Below, piece by piece: positions 30,514 to 42,781 of a stretch of DNA of 64,000 nt. The notes below the pieces were generated by a model. The model had not been told where the DNA came from and searched no databases. It saw nothing but the letters and a program-made list of their open reading frames with translations. Made by a program: the position numbers and the translations under genes. Numbering within the stretch: the first letter of the stretch is position 1; the number at the start of each line of letters is the position of its first letter. The DNA comes from Dioscorea cayenensis subsp. rotundata (lineage: Eukaryota > Streptophyta > Magnoliopsida > Dioscoreales > Dioscoreaceae), in contig NC_052475.1 in NCBI RefSeq assembly GCF_009730915.1, positions 27,527,016 to 27,591,015 of the forward strand, given 5' to 3'.

Positions 30514-30830
30514 TCAATCTGCAACCATGTTTATTTTGTAATTGCATTGTGTTTGTTCACCATACAGTGACAATCAATTAATGCAAATTTTGGTTGAAGG
30601 TATGACAGTTTTTTTTATGCCAATTTTTGTGCATCTTCTAGTTGTGCCAGAAGCTTGAGTTTCTTTTTTGGACTTGTGAATTGTGTCCATGTTATTCGCC
30701 GTGTTCACGCCATGAACAAGTTGATGTAATTTTATGTAATTTTTACTCAATTGAGACAATTAGCTACAAAATTAGAATGCAAATTTGACCAACTGTTTCA
30801 CTCTTTGTCAGCAAAATCTCCCACTCTTTT
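30514..30830. other. Convergent 3' intergenic gap, FKBP19 / CCB1
   Basis: Only 317 bp separate the two stop codons, so the 3' UTRs of the facing genes probably abut or overlap here. No other feature is visible. Confidence 0.6.
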
Positions 30831-32110
30831 TTATCTTTCAAAGATGCCTTTCACATAAACCATTCCTTTTTCATTTAGTTGAAGCTCCTTTCTCATTTGA
30901 TCAATCTGCTGATCATCACCCTGAACAATGATCTCTGAGAGGTTTCCATCTTCAGCAACAATCATCTTCACTTTGATCTCCTCCTTCCTTGACGCCCGTT
31001 GCCAGTAATACACTCCTCTAAACAATAATTATGAACCAAGAAGTTATTACTCAGTACTCTATATATAATAAAGCCACAAATCTATGATTAATCTCTTGGT
31101 AGTACTAGTACTAGTGGTAGTATTTGTGAATTGTGATTAGAGAACTCACGCTAAAGGGCTGAGAACAGTAAGCCAGAACCAATTGTTGCCACCTTCTGGC
31201 AATGCGATTGTGAGAACAAGTGCAACACTTGCCAAGCTAATACATGTGCAGAAGGTTAACAATGCTGCTTGTCCTCTACTTGGCACCATCATGCCTTCAA
31301 ACCTACACAAAAAACCGAGATGATTCACGGCTAATTTATGAATTTTTTAAATATTTTTAATAACGTCTGTTCATTTTAATGTTCGAACCAAATATCAGAG
31401 TATGTATGGGCTTTTACTAAAATCAAACATTTTTATTTTATCAAGGTGGAAAAAAAGATAAATACTGCTTAATTAATTTTTTTTATCTAAATATAAATAA
31501 ATAATTATAGTATTAAAAATCAAACTAATAATGTAGTAATAGAGAAACAGAGAGAAACGGAGGAGGATTACGTGATGGTCTCGCCACGGTCTGAGACGGA
31601 GAAGTTATTGCGCGTGAAAAAGGACATGATCTCGCCGGCGACCTGTTTCGGCGCCGCCGCCGCCGCCGCCGCCGCTCCCTCCTTGACGAACGTCTTCTGC
31701 ACAATCTGATCCCATTTTCTTTCACGATTAATTAATTCCAAATAAATTCAATTTTTTTAAAAAAAAAAAAAGGAAAAAAAAACTCAGAATTCCAATGCAT
31801 TAAATGATATCAAAGTGATGGATGAGACCTTAGATTTGACAGAACGCTTGATGAGCGACCAGAGACCCGGGACAGAGATCACGAACAACCCCAGCGACGT
31901 GTAGTAGCTTGCCGGAGAGTACCCTACTCCCTCCGCCGCCGATATCGTGAATACCGGCGCCGCCGCATAGATCTCATGGAGAGAGACGCGCACCGGGGAT
32001 AACCTTGGCTTCTGTTGTCGTCTCAATGTTGGATTGAAGCATAGGTTGGGCCGGTGAGGGATGCCGGCGATCTGCGGCGGCGATGAGAGAAGAGGTGGAG
32101 GCGCTGCCAT
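30831..32110 (-). CDS. CCB1: Cofactor assembly of complex C, subunit CCB1 (cytochrome b6f heme attachment)
   Basis: CCB1 is a chloroplast thylakoid membrane protein needed for covalent attachment of heme c' (ci) to cytochrome b6. Four exons in gene order: 32110-31829, 31705-31572, 31302-31150 and 31017-30831, for about 251 residues (Arabidopsis about 267). The first about 60 residues form a Ser/Pro/Arg-rich transit peptide. The conserved core begins ASYYTSLGLFVISVPGLWSL, continues IKRSVKSK and KQVAGEIMSFFTRNNF, then MVPSRGQAALLTFCTCISLA, giving three hydrophobic segments. The stromal tail ends QLNEKGMVYVKGIFER. Exon 2 carries a run of about eight Ala codons (GCG/GCC repeat, about 31650-31675) that the Arabidopsis protein lacks. 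Exon 1 is GC-rich. Confidence 0.94.
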
Positions 32111-32532
32111 TTTCTAGGAGAGAAGAGAAAGCTCCGACGAGAAGTAATGTTATGATAAGGTCCCTGAAATTCAAAAGAATATTTCTTTGAGATCCTCCGA
32201 TTTGGGAAGGAGGATAAGATGCCACGTCAGACGAGATTTTATGATATTTTCATCGGTTATTTTGTATATAGACCCCTGTAAATGTGAGAAACTGATTTTG
32301 CACTTGCACACCTGAATAACTTAAAATTAGATGATGCCCATTAGAGAATCATCAGTTGGCATATAATAAGGATTTCCTTAATAAACAAATGTATATTGTA
32401 TTGCATTGCTTGAATGAACATAGCTGAGATAAAACAGTGTGATTTTAATGGCAAAACAATGTTAGCAAATCAAAACTGTTTCTCTGTTTTCTTCAAAATT
32501 TTGTGCTTCAATAATATTATTGATGATTGATA
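32111..32532. other. CCB1 upstream region and MAP2-like 3' flank
   Basis: About 420 bp shared by the CCB1 promoter and leader (left) and the 3' UTR of the next minus-strand gene (right). No further gene is seen. Confidence 0.5.
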
Positions 32533-35001
32533 TCACTCTTCGACTTTTGTTTTATTCTTCTTCTTCTTCTTTGATTTGTCTCCACGAGAAAGTTCAGAAC
32601 CGGAGGTGGTGTTTGTCATCTGGCTTTCTGGTTCAGAAGCATGAGAAGGTCGTCCTGCTGATCTTGTAGGTGTATCAACAATAGGTGCACTGGTGTTTTT
32701 GCGTCTTTTTTTACTTGATTTTGGTGAGAGTTCCTCACTTCTCTGGTCCATACTGTGTGCTGAAGTCAAGGTATCATGAGTTGCACCAGTGCCTCGATTA
32801 CTTCCGGACCTCAACCGACTTCCAGTGAGACGAGACATGCTCCTGCTCATGGGACCTGAGAAAGAAGGCAGATCATTGATTCCTAGACTGACCCGAGAAT
32901 AGTTCACACAAAATGTGCAGAAAACATGGGAAAACAGAGCAGAGTATGCCAGCCAGTGTGAAGACTTACCCTCCGATCTCCTACCAGTAGCTGATTTCTC
33001 CAGTTCTTCAGGCTCTGGATAATGAACTAAACAGACTCTGCGGGAAACCCTCCCGACTAAGCAAGAAGGACAGAGCATGGCAAAAGAGTGAGGAAGCATG
33101 ATAAATCATTGATTGTTATATAGATTGAACAAGTAACAAAAAAAGGAATGAACATAGATAATAAGTATATAATAGTATAAACCAGAATCAAGAAATATAA
33201 TGGACTTTCCTCTCCCTTGTATTTCAAGGGGTTAGATCCATTATGTAATGGAATCAATTATATAAATCTTTGGAATAGCATTCGCCGATTTTAAGCACCC
33301 CTACACACTGCCATTTGACAATTAAAATTGCCAATAGACACACGTGGAGCAAGCCAAGTAGAAGAGGATCAAAATTCAGTAAGACATTTTACACAATGAC
33401 AACTATGACCACATATATTATATCTTGTTCAATTAATTGTTTGATCCCATCTGTTACAGATCTTGGCTTGACAAGAGAATAAAACAGCAGTGTTTTTGTG
33501 CCAACATATGCTTACCAAGATCATAAGCAATTAATTTCAATATTAAATTCATCATTCATTTTCTCACATGAAAGACCTAAGCACTCACAAAACTAAAATG
33601 AATCCTAACTCCCACAGAACATATCTTACACTACGCCCAAATTTCATGTATTTTAACTACATGCATCAGAGTTTAAATTTTCCATATCAATATATCATCA
33701 CTGTGCATCTATGGTCTCATGGAGCATGAGTTATCATTCATCAGTATATCTACAAATTGCATGAATGACATGGTATGAATGAGAACTGCAGATGTAGTAT
33801 CGGCTCAAATTTCAAAGTAGATGCAATAAAGTGATAAAACTGTTGGGTAAAAGGCACTTAGGTTAAGACAGGTAAGGATGACCAACACAATAAAATCCTT
33901 CATTATTATTATTATTATTTTGAAAAAAATTCTTCATTTGTTCAGCTTTTATCTTTTCTTTACTTCCTTTCAGAACATAACCATTCTACAATGTATTGAT
34001 CAAAATGGTGACATATTGTTTTGAGCAAATGTATACTATAATCCTCATAATTGGCAATAGTACCTAAAAGATTCCATGAAACACAACTAAAACAGACAGT
34101 CATAGAACACACACCCACCAATGTTGTTACCAAAATAACAATAAAAAAGAAATTCAGTTAAAATTATATCCACCAACACCTAAACCAGAGCATGCCTCAC
34201 TCTTATACCATACATATACCACAAGACATGCAGCTAAGGGATGATAACTAAAGCATATTTTCTTCAATCCAAAAGCATTCAGTTTAACATGAATTCTCAA
34301 ACACAAAAAATGAAAACACAATCTCAATCACATACCGACTTTTGATTCATTGGGAGATGACACAAAAACAGTTGCATTAGGTTCTTGTGCTGCAAAGCTC
34401 ACCACATCATAACTTTTGCCTATCATCACAAAAACACACATCCATTAACTTGTAGAATCAATATGCAACCAAGAAGTGACCATGAAACTATAGAACAATC
34501 AAACAAGTTGACATTTTGAAACCAAAATCAAATAAAACAATGCTCATAAGTACCTGATGAGCTCTCAAAACCACCTAATCGCCCATCAGGATGAAGCTTA
34601 AGAGAAAGCTCCTTCCCATTAAAATCAACTGGCTGTAACTGCAAGAACAACACCATATCAAAATTAAAGCGATCTAAAAAGTAAAACAGAATAATCAACA
34701 AAAATAAATAAATAAAAACACAAGAAAAACAAGAAAGGAAAACTCACTTGGTTGATCGGCCATTGAATGAGCCAAAACTCCGTGGAATCATTCACCTCAA
34801 TGTCAAGCAATGGTTCCTTGGAATCCTCCAAAAAATCCGGCTCAGGTTTGTAACTGAGAACAAGAGGGGAAAAAATCAACAAATTGGGATAATTTCAGGT
34901 CGAATTAGAGATAAAGGAGAGAGATTTCGGCGGATTAAGAGTTGAAAGAAGGGAATGAATGCATACCCTTCGACAGATTCGTTCACGGCGACGATTTCCA
35001 T
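32533..35001 (-). CDS. Mediator-associated protein 2-like nuclear protein
   Basis: Six exons in gene order: 35001-34967, 34853-34748, 34638-34554, 34419-34336, 33056-32970 and 32855-32533, for about 239 residues. The N-terminal half carries the conserved run YKPEPDFLEDSKEPLLDIEV, NDSTEFWLIQWPINQ, DFNGKELSLKLHPDGRLGGF, SYDVVSFAAQEPNATVF and VGRVSRRVCLVHYPEPEELE. This resembles the plant protein reported as associated with Mediator (Arabidopsis At5g64680) and, more distantly, RNA polymerase I subunit RPA34.5 proteins. The C-terminal 100 residues are Ser/Thr-rich and end in a Lys-rich stretch (DKSKKKKKNKTKVEE), a likely nuclear signal. The assignment is from memory of the family, so the exact role is uncertain. 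The gene faces tRNA-Leu with 156 bp between. A telo-box (AAACCCTAG) lies in the leader at 35024-35032. Confidence 0.8.
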
Positions 35002-35157
35002 TGTGATTCTTTGATGCTTAGGGCTAGGGTTTATGCGCACAGCGGCCACCAAGAAAGGCAAAAATAAAAAACAGAGGAATAATTTAATTATTAATTAATA
35101 ATAAATAATTTTTTTTTAAAAAAAATATACATCTATATATATTATATACAGATTGAT

Positions 35158-35165
35158 TGTTGAGA

Positions 35166-35198
<33 letters not shown>

Positions 35199-35238
35199 AC
35201 CTTAATCTGGCGCCTTAGACCAACTCGGCCATCTCAAC
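35158..35238 (-). tRNA. tRNA-Leu (anticodon AAG)
   Basis: Read on the minus strand it folds as a type II tRNA. The acceptor stem is GTTGAGA paired with TCTCAAC. The D-arm contains GGCCGAGTTGGTCTAAGGC (box A). The anticodon arm is CCAGA/TCTGG with loop TTAAGGT, and a leucine-type long variable arm is present. The T-arm is GTGGGTTCAAATCCCAC (box B). The discriminator base is A and no CCA is encoded, as expected for a nuclear gene. A T run suitable for Pol III termination (A on plus, 35118-35125) lies about 35 nt downstream. No intron. Confidence 0.95.
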
Positions 35239-35954
35239 ACTAACGTAATAGTGTTAAATTTAATTTTTAAATAAATAATTATTATAAATTCAATTTGTTA
35301 AGAGATAAGATAAACACAAAAAGAATATGTGATTTGCTTTTCATTTTATTCTTTACACTGTACATATTAAAATTCTTTCATAGTTATTTTTATTTATTTA
35401 AATTCACTTTAAGATTGATGTAGTTTGTTCATATCTTTTTATATGTGAGATAATAAAATCTCCCCTTAGTATAAGGTTTTAGCACTTAAATTAAATGAAA
35501 AATTATCATAGTAATTCATTAAAATATTTTTTTGCACATAAGATGTTCTCGGTTATTATTCTATTATTCCTTTTCGCATGGCCATTTTAAAAATAAAAAA
35601 TAAAAATTGTAAGGAACAAAATTAATTGTTAAAATAATTTAAATTTGGAACAAATAATTTTGGAATTTTTTTTTGAAAGTAATTAAAATCTTATTTTTTT
35701 TTTCTAAATTGACACTTATTCATCGAATTTTATTTTATTTTATAATTAAAATGTCATTTATCTAAAAACTGAGGGAGCAAATTAGTAAAAATTCCCCATC
35801 CTCTCTTTGGTCAATATATGACTTTGTGATCACATTTGAAACATTAACAGTATGGAAAATCATGGATAAAATGGATATTAATTAAAGTTAGACAATTTTT
35901 TTTTTCAAATAGATGAAAAAAAACACTATATTTTAGTTTTTTTAATAGATCAAT
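35239..35954. other. AT-rich spacer
   Basis: Very AT-rich with A/T runs. No gene or recognisable element was found up to the target duplication of the SINE at 35955. Confidence 0.5.
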
Positions 35955-35966
35955 TTGTGTGAGTTT

Positions 35967-38431
35967 TTATCAACCATTGAATAGCTTAATGGTATGACAC
36001 CAAAATGTAAAAGAGGAGGTCATAAGTTCAAATCCCTCCCCCAGCAGTATTATTCTCCCTATTGTTAATATAGGCTCAGTACTGTTCAGTACTTGATAGA
36101 TCGACCGCATCCAATGCGACTGACCCCCATTGGGTGCAAGGCCTCATATTTGACCTGGTTAAAGTCAACTCTAGCAAACGGAATATGAACAGTAATACAG
36201 AACTACAAATAAGATGATAGGAACCGAAATAATACATGTATGAGCTTAAGTATCCCTACAGAAATACAGAGTCATACAAACAGTCTATAGACCAAAATAT
36301 ACAGACGGATACAAGTCTTACTCTCACAAATAAGTTCACCATAAAGATACTACAAATCAAGAATACGACTCTAAGACACACCCCGAGCCTAGACTTGATC
36401 TTCTCCTGCGAGAACAGAAATCATAGTGTATGAGCCACAAGGGCCCAGTAGGATCGCAGAAATAACAGATAATGCGGATATTGCAGAGTAATTATAAAAA
36501 TTCACACAGAAATACAAAAAATACTCAGAGGACAGAAATAATCAGAAATATGAAAAACACGCAGAAAACAATCAACAGCACGAGGCTGGATCATCGACTG
36601 TGAAGTCAGAACAGAACTAAATATCAATAGACGAAGCTGGATCTCGACCTAGGTCAAGGGGTAGTGCTACTACAGAAAACATGTGCATATGGCTAAGATT
36701 TACTCCTCCTAGCTGGGCGAGCCAGGAATGAAGATGTACTAAAACCGCAGAAATACAGAATACAGACATAAAGAAATACCGAATTAATAATGCAAGAATA
36801 AAATAAATAATAAATAACAAGTATTTAAACAAAAAAAAATGAAATTCCTATATAATGCAATAATTCAATAATAACAAATGTCAGAAATATGGAATTATAC
36901 GGTGCGAGAGCGTACCTGGCTCCGAGCTATAAAGTCGCATTCACCAAGTCCCACGAACTAAGGCTCACTACAATAATCTAATCTAACAAAATAACTACAC
37001 TTAGAAATAATTCTTGGGCTCTGCCTAACTTACAACTATAGCCCAAACTTTACCCAACATGAATTTATACAACAAACTTTCAAGATTCCACAGCTAAAAT
37101 CAGAACAACCAATCACAAAAATATGTACACACATGTAAATAACAACTAATATAAATGGTTTACGAAGAAGCCATGCTTTAATATTTAATTGCTAGCACAA
37201 AGGAGACATACTAGGGTTGCAGATAAGTATGCATAATTAAATACATGTATACACACACACACGTATAATTAGACAATTCTACTGAACAAGGCATGCTTAC
37301 ATTGGTGTTTGCATAAGCTAACTCTGGATGTCATGATGATACAAAATAATAAACATAGTAAAGCAATTAGAGTCGCAATTAGAGTCTAGAAGATTTCAGA
37401 AAATCAAATACTAAAAAGAAATCAATATCTCATGCTTACCAGCAATAAATACAATTAAAGATCAACTAAGAACATAATTACAATCAACAATTTAGCATGC
37501 TTTACAAGATGGCAGATTTACACAAATGCAAACATACAGAATTATTGATACCATAAGTTAACTAAAGTAAGGTCCAAAAAATTAATGAAAGAGGTGTGCT
37601 CACACTCCAGTACCTACATTCACCGTGCTACACTCACTCTCCAAATAAATAAATAAATACATCTAGCTCAAAAGCATGATTGGAATTAATACACAATATA
37701 CTAACAACTGAAAATCACCCGTATGCAAGGATTTTCTCAACACAAGTAGTCAGAGTATACCCGGGTTTCACTATAAATAAATATACACAACCTTACATGA
37801 ATATAGCTATAATTATACACTAGATGTATGGATCTATATATATAAGGTAAACTTCAAAGCATGATTACATGATCAGATCCACAAAAGCAAAGGCAAATTT
37901 ATAGACACACACCACGATTGCATATCCTAGATCAAGGCTACACACATGCATAATTAATTAAAACAAACTAAGGTGATACACACAAATCATGCTTACTGTC
38001 ATGCTTCAAACAAGACACAAGAATATCAAAACCACCTCAAACAAGGGAGAAGAAGCATGCAATCAAGATCAAAGCACCAACAACCTCACAAGATCAAAAC
38101 TCCCAACACAAGAGCAACACACCTACCTCTAAGCTTGCCGGCGAAGGGGACCTTCCTCCAAAGTCCAAGCTTTAGACTTCTTCCAAGGAGAAAGAGCTTT
38201 CAAGATTGAAGAAGATGCCTTCAGCCCAAGCTCTCTAAAAACAGCTCCAACTCAAAGAAGAACAGCCTACCAGATCCGGAATTCACTGGTGACATGACAG
38301 GGGTCATGGGTAAAATGGCAGAGAGTGGGCTCCACTTCCTGAAAAAAATCAGGATGCTCTCTAGTCAAACTTGGCCAAAGAACCAAGCTGGAGGACATTA
38401 CAGCTTGTTGCCTATTATTCAAAAAAAAAAA
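35967..38431 (+). mobile_element. tRNA-derived SINE (about 120 bp) split by a later LTR insertion
   Basis: The left part (35967-36062) has a tRNA-like Pol III promoter: box A TAGCTTAATGG (35982-35992) and box B AGTTCAAATCC (36025-36035). The right part is a short 3' end CCTATTATTC followed by a poly(A) run ending at 38431. Directly outside, TTGTGTGAGTTT occurs at 35955-35966 and again at 38432-38443. The two pieces are therefore one retroposed unit with a 12-bp target duplication. The 2.3 kb between them is a later insertion. Without it the SINE is about 120 bp, like short plant tRNA-derived SINEs. The exact family is not identified. Confidence 0.8.
36063..38402. mobile_element. Solo-LTR-like insertion, probably Gypsy/Tekay-type, inside the SINE
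   Basis: The inserted DNA begins TGTTAATATAGG and ends GACATTACA, so it has TG...CA termini with short imperfect inverted ends, about 2.34 kb. There is no coding frame, primer-binding site or second copy, so it reads as a solo LTR or similar non-coding LTR relic. The composition and a motif resembling the CTCCTGCGAGA stretch common in long plant Gypsy LTRs suggest the Tekay/Del group; the minus-strand start TGTAATGTCC also fits. CCTAT lies directly at the left border (36058-36062); a second CCTAT occurs at 38411-38415, 8 bp beyond the CA end. The right border or the duplication is therefore not certain. It is younger than the SINE it splits. Confidence 0.55.
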
Positions 38432-38443
38432 TTGTGTGAGTTT

Positions 38444-40427
38444 CAATTATTGTTTATTTTTTTCATAAAATTAACAAGTCACATATAAAAAAAATGAACG
38501 TCTTTTGAAATTGATCATCCGGTTTGTGCATACTCATCCAATGGACCTCAATGAATTTGTCTAAAACATGAAAAATCTCATATTGAACATGTATACATAT
38601 AATATTATTCAATGTAAAATTTACACCGTTGAATGAGAAATACTGAAATAGGCATCAAATAGATGTGACTCTTATGAGGCATGGTCCCTTTTCTATTCAA
38701 TTTTACAACCAATTTGAAGCCAGGGTTGGTTGCTAGTTTATGTACTCTATTTACAGAGAGTAGGCCAAGAACAGGTTGAAAGCCCACTTCTCTCGGTCAC
38801 ACGAAGGCACGTGCTATGTTAAAGCTTTCCAGGGGTATGTACACAAAATTACCAAAACTTTGTAGTTTTACAACGGATAGACTCACAATTTGAATAAATT
38901 TTAGAACTATTATAATTTTTTTCAAACATGTGGATTGAAAAAATCGGCTTTGTTTTTTCAACAAAACACTTTTTTTTAATAGTTTTTCTTTTCTTTTATC
39001 ATGGTTTCAGACAAGGTTTGGTTAAAAAAAGTAAAAATATTTTATTCTCAACTTGGTCCCTCTAAATAGGATATATTGTATTTTAGTATCTTTATTTCAA
39101 TTTAGCTAGGTCTAATTTGGAGAAGAAAAATAATTAGTTTAAGAATTTCAGGTCTATATTTGATTTGTATGAAAGATAAATGTGTGTTAGCCACTTAGTT
39201 AACTATTTTTGAATTGTTTTTAATAATACTTTAAATGAGAGAAAAAGTCAAATTGATAATTACGGACATAAAACCCAATGTATGTTAGAGACCGATTAAT
39301 ACAAGATTTGAAATTTTATGATGATAATATAGATTCCTATCAATACCTAACCCTCGTGAGGATATAAAATTATCATTAATTGACGCATAATATGTTTCTG
39401 GGAATAAATGATTTACAGAAATAAGTCCATAAATTTTAAACTAACACATGGGAATAACACATTTTTTTTCTTAGATTAATCCCCATATCAAACATACTAT
39501 TAGAGTGTGGATTAAAATTTCTCGATTAAAAAAAATATATTTACCTCAATCAACTAGATTGGGACACAGAAATTAAAGTGGTAACCTAGTCTACTTAGCC
39601 GGACCAATTGAGGATTTAAAAAAAGAAAAAAACCTCAAAGTCAAAAAAACGAATGCATTAATCAAAAGGGAACCTCAACATCAAAGAAACGAAAACATTA
39701 ATCAAAAGGGGTATCACATCCATCAATTAATTCAACTACCCAATCCAAAAATGGTGTCTTCATAACAATCTCATTTGTATAACATATATTTTCCTAAGGG
39801 CAGTCCATTCACTAGCATTTAATAATTTTAAGATTATTAAACTAGCATTCAATCATTTAATTTGGTAGTTAAATAGGGGGGAAAATATCACTTGATATCT
39901 AATTACAGTCAAAACGAGCAATTTCTTTAATTATACGGATCTATATATACACACATAAGAAATTTTGGGTTTTCATAGTTTCATCCCATTTTTAACCATT
40001 ATATATATATTAATAAATAAATAAATAAAATGTCAGGAGTGTAAATGCAAAATTACCTTTGTTTGACTTGTGAGTCAACACGCTTCAAAGTTAGCAGGTG
40101 CCGTAACCTTCAAACCGCTAACCGTCCCTCTCCCGCCATATCTTCAAGATATCACGTCCACACTGTAAATCAACGGTCCCAAATCGCTGGCGGGCGATCC
40201 AACGGCCACGGCCATCTCAAATAGCCTCCATTGCTGATGGCCGCCATTAATGGCGATGGGCACCTCGCTCTCCTGCTCCTCCTCCAAACCCTTAATTGCC
40301 CACCGTCCCATCCACATTGGTTGGGGAACGCCTTTATTGCCCTCCTCCAGGATCATCAAGAGCGCATGGCTGTGCTTCATTTTCACTGTTTTTATTGCTG
40401 AAAAATTGGATCTTTGGTGGTTTAGGG
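38444..40427. other. AT-rich spacer and NPF6.1 upstream region
   Basis: No gene is seen to about 40050. A tandem 40-bp duplication lies at 39631-39710. From about 40075 base composition becomes GC-richer, which fits promoter and leader of the NPF6.1 gene. A frame on either strand there (40144-40500) looks like leader sequence, not a gene. Confidence 0.5.
39631..39710. repeat. Two tandem copies of a 40-bp unit
   Basis: The copies at 39631-39670 and 39671-39710 are exactly 40 bp each and differ at five positions. Both start AACCTCAA and end CATTAATCAAAAGGG. No coding content. Confidence 0.9.
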
Positions 40428-42781
40428 ATGGGGTCGAAGGAGATCCGGTCGCCGGAGACCTTGCCGGAGAAGTACCCGGCGTGTGTGGAGCTCTCGTCAA
40501 GGATGAAGCTTGGGGCGCACTTCATGGAGAGTGACGAGCGGCGGTTCTCAGCTATTGGTGGAGCTTATGTTGCCGGCGGGACTACGCCGGTGAACATCAA
40601 GGGGAAGCCTATTGAGGATTTGTCCAAGACTGGTGGTTGGATTGCAGCTTTCTTCATCTTCGGTTCATCCCCCTTTTAACCCTAATACTCCCCAAAATTT
40701 TGCTTGAATTTCCTTAATTTTCCGTGTGGTAGCCCAAATTTCTTATTTTTGTTGCTCAATATGGTGTTGTCTCTGTGTTAATGTTTATTAATCGGTGAAT
40801 CTAATTTTTATTAGCATGTATTTGTTTATGTTTTCAGGAAATGAGATGGCAGAGAGGATGGCATACTTTGGGCTCTCAGTGAACATGGTGACTTTCTTGT
40901 TTAATGTGATGCATAGGCCTTTCTACAGCTCTGCAAATGCCGTAAATAACTTCCTTGGCATATCACAAGCATCATCTGTTCTTGGTGGTTTTATTGCTGA
41001 TGCCTATCTTGGTAGATATTGGACTATTGCGATCTTCACTACTATTTATCTTTTGGTAAGTGGTGATTTTCGATGTTTTGATGCTTAATTTTTCTTGCTC
41101 TTGGAACAACCCTAAGATGCCTCACGTCACTAGTGTTTATCAGTTGATAATTTAATGATCTTAACCATATTTTCTGATTGTTATTGAGAAACATCAGTAG
41201 TTACACTTGTTAGTGCTCAATTGTGATCGTCTTGTTGGAGATTTTTAATTGTCTGTTAATATTTCTGGGGCAGGGATTGACAGGGATAACCCTTTTAGCC
41301 TCAGTGAGTGTCTTTGTACCAAATCAAGCTCAGTGCGATCAGTTATCCATTCTTTTAGGTGCTTGTGAGCAGCCGAAGTCATGGCAGATGCTTTATCTGT
41401 ACACAGTTCTATACATAACAGCATTTGGAGCGGCAGGAATCCGGCCTTGTGTCTCATCCTTTGGAGCTGATCAGTTTGATGAGAAGAGTAAAGACTACAA
41501 GGCTCATTTGGATCGGTTTTTCAATTTCTTTTATCTCTCTGTCACCATTGGTGTAATTGTGGCTTTCACCATGGTGGTTTATATCCAAATGAGATATGGA
41601 TGGGGTTCTGCATTTGGCTCCCTGGCCATTGCCATGGGTTTTTCAAATGCTATCTTTTTCCTTGGAACTCCTCTCTATCGACATCGGTTACCAGGAGGCA
41701 GTCCTCTCACTCGTGTAGCTCAAGTCCTGGTAGCTGCCTTCTACAAGAGAAATGCGTCATTCTCTAGCAGCAGCCGGATTGGGCTGTATGAAGTTCCTGG
41801 CCGGAAATCTGCCATCAAGGGTAGTGCAAAGATTGAACATACTGATGATTTTAGGTAATGCTCAATATTTTATCATCAACTCACTGTATCTGCTTAAAGA
41901 ATGTTGACATTTGAGTTTCTGAAACTTTTAGGTGCTTGGACAAAGCAGCACTGCAGATCAAAGAAGATGGTTCAGACCCTAGTCCATGGAGGCTCTGCAC
42001 TGTGACACAAGTCGAAGAAGTGAAAATACTCGTGAAACTTCTCCCAATTCCTGCATGCACAATAATGCTGAGTGTTGTCCTCACAGAATTCCTAACCCTG
42101 TCAGTTCAGCAAGCATACACTCTGAATACTCATATGGGGCACCTGAAACTCCCTGTTACATGCATGCCAGTTTTTCCTGGCCTCAGTATCTTCCTAATTC
42201 TCGCCCTCTACTATTCAACGTTCGCACCATTATTAAGACGCATTACTGGGCACCCTCAAGGTGCCTCACAGCTTCAAAGAGTTGGCCTTGGCCTAGCAGT
42301 ATCAATCTTGTCTGTTGCTTGGGCAGGAGTATTCGAGAGATACCGAAGAAACTACGCTATCAAACATGGTTATGAGTTAATTTTCCTGACACCAATGAGT
42401 GACTTGAGTGCCTACTGGTTGTTGATACAATACTGTTTGATTGGAATTGCTGAAGTGTTTTCCATTGTTGGTCTACTGGAATTCCTTTATCAAGAAGCTC
42501 CTGATGCAATGAGGAGTGTCGGTTCTGCTTATGCTGCTGTTGCAGGAGGCCTTGGTTGCTTTGTGGCTTCCATTCTGAACAACATTGTGAGAGCCATCAC
42601 TGGCAATGAAGCTCAAGGCAAGCCTTCATGGCTTTCGCAGAATATAAATGTTGGGAAATTCGATTACTTTTACTTCTTATTGACAGTGTTGAGCTTCATT
42701 AATTTCTGTATTTTTCTCTTCTTCGCAAAGCGATACAAGTACAGGGCTCGGAATGCTATCATTGAAGAGGAAGTATCATAG
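40428..42781 (+). CDS. NPF6.1: NRT1/PTR family transporter, NPF6.1 type
   Basis: A 12-helix proton-coupled transporter of the nitrate/peptide (NPF/POT) family in the plasma membrane or endomembranes; the NPF6.1 substrate is not settled. Four exons: 40428-40662, 40838-41055, 41274-41854 and 41932-42781, for about 627 residues (Arabidopsis NPF6.1 about 624). The first helix holds the proton-coupling motif as NEMAERMAYFGLSVNM (ExxER). Family blocks follow: NNFLGISQASSVLGGFIADA, GAAGIRPCVSSFGADQFDEK, DRFFNFFYLSV, the long central loop (GIGLYEVPG-like, KAALQIKEDG, PSPWRLCTVTQVEEVKILVK), then QQAYTLNTHMG, QLQRVGLGLAVSI, EFLYQEAPDAMRSVGSAYAA and the C-terminal KRYKYRARN. The start MGSKEIRSPETLPEKY is the first in-frame ATG of the exon. 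All introns are GT-AG. Confidence 0.95.

Noticed and set aside
40144-40500. Frames on both strands around the NPF6.1 start
   Set aside because: They overlap the GC-rich leader and first exon of NPF6.1 and do not match a known protein.
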